A stretch of 64,000 nt of DNA. Origin: Candidatus Thalassarchaeum betae. GTDB taxonomy: Archaea; Thermoplasmatota; Poseidoniia; Poseidoniales; Thalassarchaeaceae. A program made the position numbers and the translations under genes. The stretch covers positions 1,645 through 65,644 of the forward strand of contig PSPG01000005.1 of the NCBI GenBank assembly GCA_003193925.1, given 5' to 3'. Positions 6,334 to 14,500 of the stretch are shown here, one piece after another. The notes below the pieces were generated by a model, which saw nothing but the letters and a program-made list of their open reading frames with translations, ran no database searches and was not told where the DNA came from. Within the stretch, counting starts at the first letter, position 1. Each line of letters begins with the position of its first letter.

Positions 6334-7575
6334 GTGCGGTTCGACATCTTCTTCTCGATCTCGCAGACCCCGGACACCTCCGGCTACACCCCTTCCGAAA
6401 GCGAGATGTTCGCCGGCTTCTTCGATCAGGTCGAGCTCGCCGACGAACTGGGGTTCGGTGTCGGTTGGGTCGCTCAGGCCCACCTCTCCACCGAGGTCCA
6501 GAAGCGCAACAACGAGCCTGTGGTCCCTCACTTCCCCGGCGAGGTCGGGCTGTGCACCGATTTCTTCCAGGTCGCTCAGACCATGTTCGCGCGCACCGAG
6601 CGAATGGAGGTCGGCAGCGCGGTGATGTCCATCCTAGGCTCGGGCGGTCCGATCGCGCAAGCCGAGCGCGTCGGGGCGTTCCTCGCCCTGCACGGCCTCG
6701 ACCCGTCTGAGTCCCGCCGTCTGCACGTAGGATTCTCAGCCGGCCGCTTCGAGTTCATGGCGCGCCCCTATGGCATCGTTCCGCGCGACGTGGTCGAGGA
6801 GGCAGCATGGCCGGCCCTGCGCGGCCAGATCTTCGCAGAAGCCTCTGAGATTTTCCTGCGCCTGCTGAACGGCGAGGTCATCTCCAGCGACATGATTCGG
6901 CCCACGGTCCTGACCCGAGCCAACTTCCGCTCGGACGAAGATTGGGGGAGAGTACAGCTGGCCGCGGTCGAATGCCGGGGCCTCGATGTGGCACCCGACG
7001 AGGTGCCCATCGATCCAAGGTATTCGTTTGAGGAGATCAAGACGATCCCGCAGGAGTGGCGCCGAGAGTTGCTCAACCTCGTGCTGGGCAGCCACGACTC
7101 GAAGCTACAGGCCGAGGTGAACAAGCTGAGGCCGGTCCAAGTGTTCAATCTCAGCATCACGCCGCCTCACATCATCGAACAGACCCATGACAGGTTCAGG
7201 GAGCACTACCACCCTGATGGAGGCCCATGGGAGCGCAGCATGATGCCGCGCACCATCATGGTCTTCGTCAACGACGAGGAGGGGCTCACTCCAGACGAGC
7301 AGGATGCTGCAGCGATGGAGGAGGCGAAAGCCGCGCTTTCGACCTACTGGAGCGCTTTGGAGGGTACGATTGACCCCGCCAAGGTCGAGCGGGCGACGGA
7401 CAATGCTGTGATCGGCAACGTCGAGCGTGTCGGCCAGCAGATTCTCGAGAGATTCCATCCCGACGACCGCCTGATGTGCTGGTTCGACTTCTTCAACCAC
7501 GACAGCGAGCGCGTCAAGAGGAACATGACGGCGTTCATGACCAAGGTCGCACCGCGTGTCAACGGAGGCGCCTGA
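6334..7575 (+). CDS. Luciferase-like (LLM) flavin monooxygenase
   Basis: 413 residues. N-terminal MRFDIFFSISQTP, then FFDQVELADELGFGVGWVAQAHL, a long conserved core with QAERVGAFLALHGLDP and RLHVGFSAGRFEFMARPYGI, and a C-terminal helix with NVERVGQQILERFHPDDRLMCWFDF: the bacterial-luciferase-like TIM barrel that uses reduced FMN and oxygen. No in-frame ATG exists near the family N-terminus. GTG at 6334, preceded by GGGGGT, is the chosen start. Known relatives oxidise aldehydes, alkanesulfonates or open N-heterocyclic rings; the substrate here is unknown. Middle gene of the operon. Confidence 0.88.
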   Translation: MRFDIFFSISQTPDTSGYTPSESEMFAGFFDQVELADELGFGVGWVAQAHLSTEVQKRNNEPVVPHFPGEVGLCTDFFQVAQTMFARTERMEVGSAVMSILGSGGPIAQAERVGAFLALHGLDPSESRRLHVGFSAGRFEFMARPYGIVPRDVVEEAAWPALRGQIFAEASEIFLRLLNGEVISSDMIRPTVLTRANFRSDEDWGRVQLAAVECRGLDVAPDEVPIDPRYSFEEIKTIPQEWRRELLNLVLGSHDSKLQAEVNKLRPVQVFNLSITPPHIIEQTHDRFREHYHPDGGPWERSMMPRTIMVFVNDEEGLTPDEQDAAAMEEAKAALSTYWSALEGTIDPAKVERATDNAVIGNVERVGQQILERFHPDDRLMCWFDFFNHDSERVKRNMTAFMTKVAPRVNGGA

Positions 7576-7576
7576 G

Positions 7577-8764
7577 ATGAGCGAGGACGACAGCGGCCGG
7601 CCATCCAGCGTGACCCCCGGCAGACCGGGCTCGGCCATCTACCCGACAAACCCACTGGGCGAGCAGCATGAGGGCATCGCCACCGGGCGTGACGTCGAGT
7701 GGGAGCCGTTGGTCGACTTCCGTCGCATGGACATCTCCGAGAACACCATCCACGGCGCCATCTCTTGGGCCCACGGCACCGAGATCGTCCACTCCTTCGG
7801 CGGTAACGTGCTGATCTACGGGCGCTCGATGATGAAACCGCTGATGATGAAGACCTTCCAAGAGGCGCTGGCCGCAGAGAGCTTGAGCTGGGAGCAGAAG
7901 GCCATCGCCTGCTCCTCGCACAACGGCGACACCGAGCACGTGGCTGCCGCGCAATCGCTTCTGACCGAATCCGAATGGGGGCTGATGCAGTGCCCCCTCG
8001 ACGTCCCGCTCATCCAATTCGGCCGTCAGGTCAGACGTCCCCGCCGCTGGTTCCACACCTGCTCGGGAGAGCACGCGGCGATGCTCAAGGCGCTGCGCAG
8101 GATGGGAATAAACCGGGCTGGTTACACCCTTCCGAGCGCGCCTTGGTTCCCGATGTACCTCGATGTGCTTCGCCGGATTATGGACAAGCCAGACTGGGAG
8201 CCACAGAGGGTGGCCAAGGACGGATGCGGGCTGCCGACCGTCTCGAACACAGTGGACGAGCTCGCAGTGATGTTCGCCGGCCTCGTCCGGGAGAAGGACG
8301 AGGATTGGATCTGGGAGGCGATGAACAGGCACCCGGACCTGATTGGCGGCTTCAACAGACTCGACTCGACTTGCCTGAAGGCGGGCGACGGGCAGTTGCT
8401 CGCGAAGGAGGGCGCGGACGGCCTGCTCGGTCTCTCGATCATACACCCCGACTGGCCGAACGGGCTCGGCATCGTCATCAAGATCGCACATGGCTGGAAC
8501 AGCCAAGCGACCTGGTACGTCGCACGTGCGGTCCTAGGAGTGCTGGGAATCCACCTGCGCAACCCCTACCCGCTCTATCGCCAGAAGGCGTTCATCGTCC
8601 CGGGGATAGTGCCGCCGCAGTATCTCGACGAGCTCGAGGGCGTCGTCACATGGGACGAGTGGGACCCCGACAGAGACCGCTTCACGCTAGACTGGAAGGA
8701 GTACTCCACGGCGATGACCAGGGCGGACCCGTTCTCCAATGAGGGCTCCGAGATGGAGGACTGA
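7577..8764 (+). CDS. L-asparaginase II family amidohydrolase
   Basis: 395 residues. Asparaginase II (PF06089) hallmarks are YGRSMMKPLMMKTF, IACSSHNGDTEHVAAAQSLL, FHTCSGEHAAMLKALRRMG and KDGCGLPTVSNTVDELA. The family resembles plant/rhizobial asparaginase rather than the bacterial type I/II enzymes. A canonical member would hydrolyse asparagine to aspartate and ammonia, but in this catabolic context another amide may be the substrate. The start at 7577 lies one base after the monooxygenase stop, with GGAGGCG upstream; an ATG at 7556 would overlap the previous gene. Confidence 0.88.
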   Translation: MSEDDSGRPSSVTPGRPGSAIYPTNPLGEQHEGIATGRDVEWEPLVDFRRMDISENTIHGAISWAHGTEIVHSFGGNVLIYGRSMMKPLMMKTFQEALAAESLSWEQKAIACSSHNGDTEHVAAAQSLLTESEWGLMQCPLDVPLIQFGRQVRRPRRWFHTCSGEHAAMLKALRRMGINRAGYTLPSAPWFPMYLDVLRRIMDKPDWEPQRVAKDGCGLPTVSNTVDELAVMFAGLVREKDEDWIWEAMNRHPDLIGGFNRLDSTCLKAGDGQLLAKEGADGLLGLSIIHPDWPNGLGIVIKIAHGWNSQATWYVARAVLGVLGIHLRNPYPLYRQKAFIVPGIVPPQYLDELEGVVTWDEWDPDRDRFTLDWKEYSTAMTRADPFSNEGSEMED

Positions 8765-8765
8765 C

Positions 8766-10205
8766 ATGGACGACCTGCGCAACTACATCGGTGGGCAGTT
8801 CGTCGCTCACTCCAGTAGCCAGTGGCTGGACAACCTCGAACCCGCGACGGGCTCGCACATCTGCCGCGTACCGCTGTCCGATGCGTCCGACATCGACGCT
8901 GCCGTCGCTGCCGCTCGCGCCGCCCAGCCCGCCTGGGGCGCGCTGAGCCACTCCGAGCGTGCCGACTGGCTGGACCGCATCGCTGACGCGCTCGAAGCGC
9001 GCTACGAGGAGGTCGCCACGCTGGAGAGTCGCGACACCGGCAAGCCGATCACCCTCGCCCGAGGGGTGGACGCCCACCGCTCGGTGTCCAACTTTCGCTT
9101 CTTCGCCGGGATGCTGCGCGAGCACGAGCACGAGATCTTCGAGATGGCGAACGCGACCAACTACGTCATCAACAAGCCGGTGGGGGTCGGTGCTCTGATC
9201 ACCCCGTGGAACCTACCACTCTACCTGCTCTCTTGGAAGGTGGCTCCCGCCATCGGCATGGGTAACACCGTGGTGTGCAAGCCAAGCGAACTGACCCCGC
9301 TGACCGCTGACCTGCTGATGCGGGTCATAGACGAGGTCAGCCTGCCTGCCGGCGTGGTCAACCTCGTCCACGGCGACGGCGCGGGCGCTGGCGCGCCTCT
9401 GGTCGCCGACTCTGACGTCGACCTAGTATCATTCACCGGCGGGACGGCCACCGGGGAGAAGGTGGCGGCATCGGCCGCTCCGGCTTTCAAGAAACTCAGC
9501 CTCGAGCTCGGCGGCAAGAACTCGAGCATCGTCTTCGCCGACTGCGACATGGAATCCACTGTGGCAGGGGTCGTGCGCGCGGGCTTCCTGAACCAGGGCC
9601 AAGTCTGCCTGTGCGGCTCTAGAGTGCTGGTGGAGGACTCAGCCTACGACGAGTTCCGAGACCGCTTCGTCGAAGCCGTCGAGGAGATGCGAATCGGTGA
9701 CCCCTCTGACGAAGCCACCGACCTCGGCGCACTCATCTCCGAGTCTCACCTCGCCAAGGTGCAGGGCTACGTCGAACTGGCAAAGCGGGAGGGCGGGGCC
9801 CTGCTGACCGGAGGCACGTCCTGTGTACCATCCGGCTTCGAGGGCGGCAACTGGATGGCCCCCACGGTCATCGAGGGCCTGAGCCCGGACTCGCGCTGCG
9901 CCACCGAGGAGATCTTCGGGCCGGTCGTCACGATTCACCCGTTCAGCAGTGAGGACGAGGCGGTGGCCATCGCCAACAACACCCGATACGGACTGGCCGG
10001 AAGCGTCTGGACGAGTGACCTCGACAAGGGCAGGAGGGTCTCCGAGGCCATCGACACCGGGATGGTCTGGGTCAACACCTGGCTCCACCGGGACCTGCGC
10101 GTCCCGTTCGGTGGCGTCAAGGACAGCGGAGTGGGCCGTGAGGGCGGCAAATGGAGCCTGGGATTCTTCTCCGAGGCCATGAACGTCTGTGTCAAGCACG
10201 ACTGA
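8766..10205 (+). CDS. Aldehyde dehydrogenase, muconic-semialdehyde type
   Basis: 479 residues, NAD(P)-dependent aldehyde dehydrogenase. The cofactor-binding VCKPSELTPLTA and FTGGTATGEK are present, with general base Glu247 (LELGGKNSS) and nucleophile Cys281 (NQGQVCLCG). The segments GQVCLCGSRVLVEDSAYDEF, DLGALISESHLAKVQGYV and PFGGVKDSGVGREGG are closest, from memory, to 2-aminomuconic/2-hydroxymuconic semialdehyde dehydrogenase (ALDH8A1, XylG/DmpC). That points to oxidation of a ring-cleavage semialdehyde, but no ring-cleavage dioxygenase is in the window. GGAGG precedes the ATG, one base after the previous stop. Confidence 0.88.
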   Translation: MDDLRNYIGGQFVAHSSSQWLDNLEPATGSHICRVPLSDASDIDAAVAAARAAQPAWGALSHSERADWLDRIADALEARYEEVATLESRDTGKPITLARGVDAHRSVSNFRFFAGMLREHEHEIFEMANATNYVINKPVGVGALITPWNLPLYLLSWKVAPAIGMGNTVVCKPSELTPLTADLLMRVIDEVSLPAGVVNLVHGDGAGAGAPLVADSDVDLVSFTGGTATGEKVAASAAPAFKKLSLELGGKNSSIVFADCDMESTVAGVVRAGFLNQGQVCLCGSRVLVEDSAYDEFRDRFVEAVEEMRIGDPSDEATDLGALISESHLAKVQGYVELAKREGGALLTGGTSCVPSGFEGGNWMAPTVIEGLSPDSRCATEEIFGPVVTIHPFSSEDEAVAIANNTRYGLAGSVWTSDLDKGRRVSEAIDTGMVWVNTWLHRDLRVPFGGVKDSGVGREGGKWSLGFFSEAMNVCVKHD

Positions 10206-10248
10206 TGCAGCAAGAGTGAAAGTCCGCTCTTGGGCGAAGCGGTCCAGC

Positions 10249-11229
10249 ATGGCACCTGCGGGCATCGTCGGCTTGGGCGCATACGTGCCCCCCAAGGTCA
10301 TGACCAACGACGACTGGGCTGAGATCTTAGACACCAGCGACGAGTGGATCGCCGCCAAGACCGGGATCAAGGAGCGCAGGATCGCCGCGGAAGACGTCTG
10401 CACCAGCGACCTCGCGGTCGTCGCCTGCGAGCAGGCCATGGACGAAGCCGGGATCGGACCCGAGGATGTTGACATGCTCATCCTCGCTACCTCCTCACCC
10501 GACGTGCCACTCTCCTCGACAGCCGGCATCACACAGCACAAGCTCGGCTGCCCCAAGGCGGCGGCATTCGACATCAACGCGGTGTGCGCCGGCTGGGTAC
10601 AAGCGCTCGACGTCGGCGCGCGCTTCGCGGGCACCCCGGGATACGACAACGTGCTGGTCGTGGGCGCCGAGGTCTACAGCCGAATACTCAACTGGGAGGA
10701 TCGCACGACGTGCGTCCTCTTCGGCGACGGTGCCGGGGCAGCGGTCCTGCAGGAGGTGGGCGAAGACAGGGGCCTGCTCGGAAGCTGGATGATGTCCGAC
10801 GGCGCCGGAGCTGAGGTCATCGTGATCCCGGCGGGCGGAGTCAAGAAGCCGATTCCGTCCCCGGGCTTCGAGGACGGGGACCAGTACTTCCACATGGATG
10901 GGCCTGCTGTGTGGGACTTCGCCACCGAGGCTTTCCCTCAGGCGGTTCGTGGCGTTCTCGAGCGGGTCGGTCACTCACTGGACGACGTCGCCCTGATCAT
11001 CGCGCATCAGGCCAATCTGAACATCATCAAGGCGGGTATGGAGAATCTCGGGCTGCCGATGGAAAAGACGTTCACGAACCTGCACAAGTACGGCAACACC
11101 GCCGGCGCCAGTGTGCCCATCGCTTTGCGTGAGGCGCGCGATGAGGGACTGATAGAATCGGGGGACCTAGTTGTCACAGTGGCCTTCGGCGGCGGCCTAG
11201 CCTGGGGTGCAAATGCGATTATCTGGTGA
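10249..11229 (+). CDS. fabH: 3-oxoacyl-ACP synthase III (KAS III)
   Basis: 326 residues, the usual KAS III length. The catalytic triad is complete: Cys113 (VCAGWVQ), His253 (IIAHQANLNI) and Asn283 (KYGNTAGAS). The N-terminus AGIVGLGAYVPPKVMTN and TSDEWIAAKTGIKERRI are typical FabH. It performs a Claisen condensation between an acyl-CoA and malonyl-ACP, or another starter condensation. Bacterial-type FabH is unusual in archaea. Last gene of the operon, 43 bases after the dehydrogenase; the ATG at 10249 matches the family start better than 10189, which overlaps the upstream gene. Confidence 0.9.
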   Translation: MAPAGIVGLGAYVPPKVMTNDDWAEILDTSDEWIAAKTGIKERRIAAEDVCTSDLAVVACEQAMDEAGIGPEDVDMLILATSSPDVPLSSTAGITQHKLGCPKAAAFDINAVCAGWVQALDVGARFAGTPGYDNVLVVGAEVYSRILNWEDRTTCVLFGDGAGAAVLQEVGEDRGLLGSWMMSDGAGAEVIVIPAGGVKKPIPSPGFEDGDQYFHMDGPAVWDFATEAFPQAVRGVLERVGHSLDDVALIIAHQANLNIIKAGMENLGLPMEKTFTNLHKYGNTAGASVPIALREARDEGLIESGDLVVTVAFGGGLAWGANAIIW

Positions 11230-11312
11230 GTCGGGGTGCATCTTTTAGAATACCCACCCCGGAATCCGCAGACAGTTTAGATGAAGTAGTATGAGTGTGG
11301 CGCAGTCAAAAT

Positions 11313-11504
11313 ATGCCTCAGGGTACAGTAAAGTGGTTTAACAGAGTAAAAGGATTCGGATTCATAGAACAGGAAGACGGTGAGGACCTCTTCGTTCACA
11401 AGACTGCGGTCGAGGGGACGATCGCGGATGGCGACGCCGTCGAGTTCGAAGTCGGCGAGGGGCCGAAGGGACCCAATGCCGTCAACGTCCGTAAAGTAGA
11501 GTGA
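11313..11504 (+). CDS. csp: Cold shock domain protein
   Basis: 63 residues, a single OB-fold cold shock domain. It begins [20 protein letters not shown] with the nucleic-acid motifs KGFGFI (RNP1) and DLFVH (RNP2), and ends at the domain boundary. Such proteins bind single-stranded RNA/DNA and melt structures at low temperature. They are common in bacteria and patchy in archaea. It is monocistronic and is followed at once by a pair of hairpins shared with the convergent giant gene. ATG 11313 is chosen because the six residues of the longer frame precede the family start. Confidence 0.95.
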   Translation: MPQGTVKWFNRVKGFGFIEQEDGEDLFVHKTAVEGTIADGDAVEFEVGEGPKGPNAVNVRKVE

Positions 11505-11505
11505 T

Positions 11506-11539
11506 TCGCTGTCTTAGCGACTCAGTGGGCACCCACTGA
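11506..11539. terminator. Bidirectional terminator hairpins
   Basis: Two adjacent inverted repeats lie between convergent genes: TCGCT/AGCGA with a 5-base loop (11506-11520), then perfect 8-base arms TCAGTGGG/CCCACTGA around CA (11522-11539). They lie between the cold shock stop (11504) and the stop of the giant minus-strand gene (11545). Confidence 0.6.
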
Positions 11540-11544
11540 TTCGG

Positions 11545-14500
11545 CTACTCGAGGGGCTTCCATGAACCGGTGGCCGCATCGAAGGTCATGACGCTTCCAT
11601 CCGGGTCCTGGGCGAAGACCGTGCCCGAGTCGTCGACCCAGACCAACTGGCCCTGCTCGTTCAGTTTAGCGTGGGCCGGCGCCGAAGACCGCTCGAGCTC
11701 CTCCTCCAGCTCCTGGAGGAACTGGTCGGTATCGGCAGTCTCCTCCGTCATCGGCTCGGTTTCCTCCATGGGCTCCGACTCCTGCATCGCCCGAGAATCA
11801 GCGGCCACGCTCTCGGTGTGCTCTGCGGCCTCGGTGATGGTCGGAGTGTCCTTGCGGCGCATCGCCATCCAGCCTCCGAGGCCCAGCACGAGAATGACGG
11901 CCAGAGCCCCGAACACGAATCCGTATTTCCCGAGCAGATCCTCCTCGAGGTGCTTTGTGGCGTCGTGGGGAAAGGCGTCGCCGTTGTCGCCGTAGCCGTC
12001 CCCGTCGGAGTCGGCCCACTCGGCGGCGTCGGTAGGGAACGCGTCGAGCGCGTCGTTGAAGCCGTCGTCGTCGGTGTCGGTGTCCTTCGGGTTGGTCCCC
12101 AGCTCGGCCTCCTGGGCGTCGGTGAGCCCGTCGTTGTCGTCATCGGGGTCCTCGTTGTCGCCCAGCCCGTCCATGTCGTTGTCGTACCACTCCTCGGGGT
12201 CGAACGGCAGGGCGTCGGCGTCGTCCGGGAAGCCGTCGTTGTCATCATCCGCATCCTCATCAGTATCCTTGCAACCGTCAGCGTCGTTGTCCGAGCCGGG
12301 GCTGCTGGACCATCCCATCAGGCCCAGAGGGCACAGGTCCATCCCGTCATCGATGCCGTCTCCGTCGTCGTCTGAGTCGACGACGTCGTGAGTCCTGTCT
12401 CCGTCGGTGTCCAGGTAGCAGTCGTCCTCTGAGTCGGCACCCACCTGCAGCGTGATATGGCTCTCCGGGCAGTTCTCCACGCTGCTGCTGCCGGTTCCTA
12501 CGGCATATGTGTCCAGGGGTGCTGGCAACTGCTCGGCCTGGCCCTCGTCGGGCACGTAGTGACCGAGCATCGCCTCCGAGCATGAGAGTTGGCCCACTGC
12601 AGACTGGTAGGCGCCCGGGCTGCAGGGTGTCTGTTCTGAACTGGCTTGGCCGTCGACGTAGTGCCCTGCGTCCGCGGCCAAGCAGCCGGCGGCACTGCCC
12701 GAGGCTGTGGACGGGTTGTAGGTCCCTGCGGGGCAGGGGGACTGGGAGGTCGAGCCGCTGTAGGTGACGAAGTACCCCGGGTCCGAGTCAAGGCAGGTGG
12801 TCTGGCCTGAGTTCGGCTGGTAGGTACCGGGAGCGCACTCGATCTGGTCGGCTAGGCCCGCGATGTCGGAGTAATGGCCGGGGCCGACGTCGATGCAGTC
12901 ATCGCGGTCGCCGGAGCCAGTCGCTGGATTGTACGTAGTTGGAGGGCACGGAGTCTGTGATGCCGAGCCATTGCTGTCGACGTAGTTGCCGGGCTCGGCG
13001 TCCAGACAACTGGAGGCGCCCGTATCAGGTTGGAAGGTCCCCAACTGGCACTGGGCTTGAGTGGTCGATTCCATGGCGGGGACGAAGTGACCCGGATCGG
13101 CATCGAGGCAGGAGTCCTGGCCGGTGATGGGCTGGTAGGTGCCCTCTGCGCATCCCGACTGCGAGGACATGCCCTCCGTCGAGGTGTAGTGGCCTGCGTC
13201 CGTGGAGACGCAGTTGGCGAGCGACGAGGCCCCGGAGTTCGGGTTGTAAGTCCCGGGCCGACAAGCCGTCTGCTGAGTCGCCCCGGTGCTGTCGACATAG
13301 TATCCGGGCGCGGCATCCATGCAGGCACTCTGAGCCGTGTCCGGGTTGTACGTCCCAAGGCTGCACGGAGTCTGTGCAGTCGCCCCTCCTGAGTCCACGT
13401 AGTTACCGGTGTCGGCGTCGAGGCACGAAGTCTGACCGGAGCCCGGCTGGTAGTGGCCAGTCGTGCACGGCGTCTGGTAAGACGAGCCCCCCATTGGCAC
13501 AGAGTTCCCGGGGTCTGCGGGCAGGCAGGCATCGGAACTGGAGGAGCCGGTCAGGGGATTGTAGGTCCCAGGCACGCAGGGAGTGGGCGATGTGGCCGCT
13601 GTGCTGTCGACATAGTAGCCGGCAGGCGAGTCGATGCACGAGGATGAGCCGTAGTTAGGCTGGAACGTCCCTATGTCGCACGCTGTCTGGTTGGCGGAGC
13701 CGGTGCTGCCGACATAGTAGCCTGGGTCTGCCAGATCGCATCTGTCCTGCCCAGCCAGTGGCTGGTAGGAGCCGATATCGCACGGAGTCTGGGTCGTGGA
13801 AGCCACGGTGTTGACGTAGTATCCGGGTGATGCGTTTAGGCAGAAGGATTGCCCCGTATTAGGCTGGTAGGTTCCAATGGGGCATGCCGTCTGGCTAGTT
13901 GAGTTGTAGTACAGGACGAAGTGTCCGGCCGATGCGTCGATGCAAGATGCCTGTCCGGTTGAGGGCTGGTAGGTGCCCGGGCTGCACGCCGTCTGGAAGG
14001 TCGCGGCAGTTGAGTCAACGTAGTAGCCGGCGTCGGCGTCGATGCATGAGGTCTGTCCGGTGTTGGGCTGATAGGTGCCTGTACTGCACGCAACGTCGTC
14101 GGTCGCCCCGGTGGTGTTGACGTAGTGCCCTGCGGCGGCGGGAGTCTGGTCTATGGCTGCAGACGTGTCAACGTAGTTCCCGAGGCTCGCCAGCAGGCAT
14201 GAGGACTGGGCCGTGATTGGCTGGAAACTTCCCGGGCTGCACTCAGTCTGGGTGGTGGAGCCGATGTCAGGCACGTAGTGTCCGGGAGATGCTTCTACGC
14301 ACGAGGATTGGTTGGAATAGGGTTGGTAGGTTCCCTCTGAGCACTGGTACTGCCCGGCACCAATCTCAACATCCACCGCCATCGAGGGGTTGCCGACGAC
14401 GGCTCCGTCAGCGGTGGAGAACAGCCAGACCTGCAGAGTGTACTGGCCTGTCCCGTTCCAAGGTGCGACCAGGATGTACAGGTCCGAGCTGGAGGAGAAG

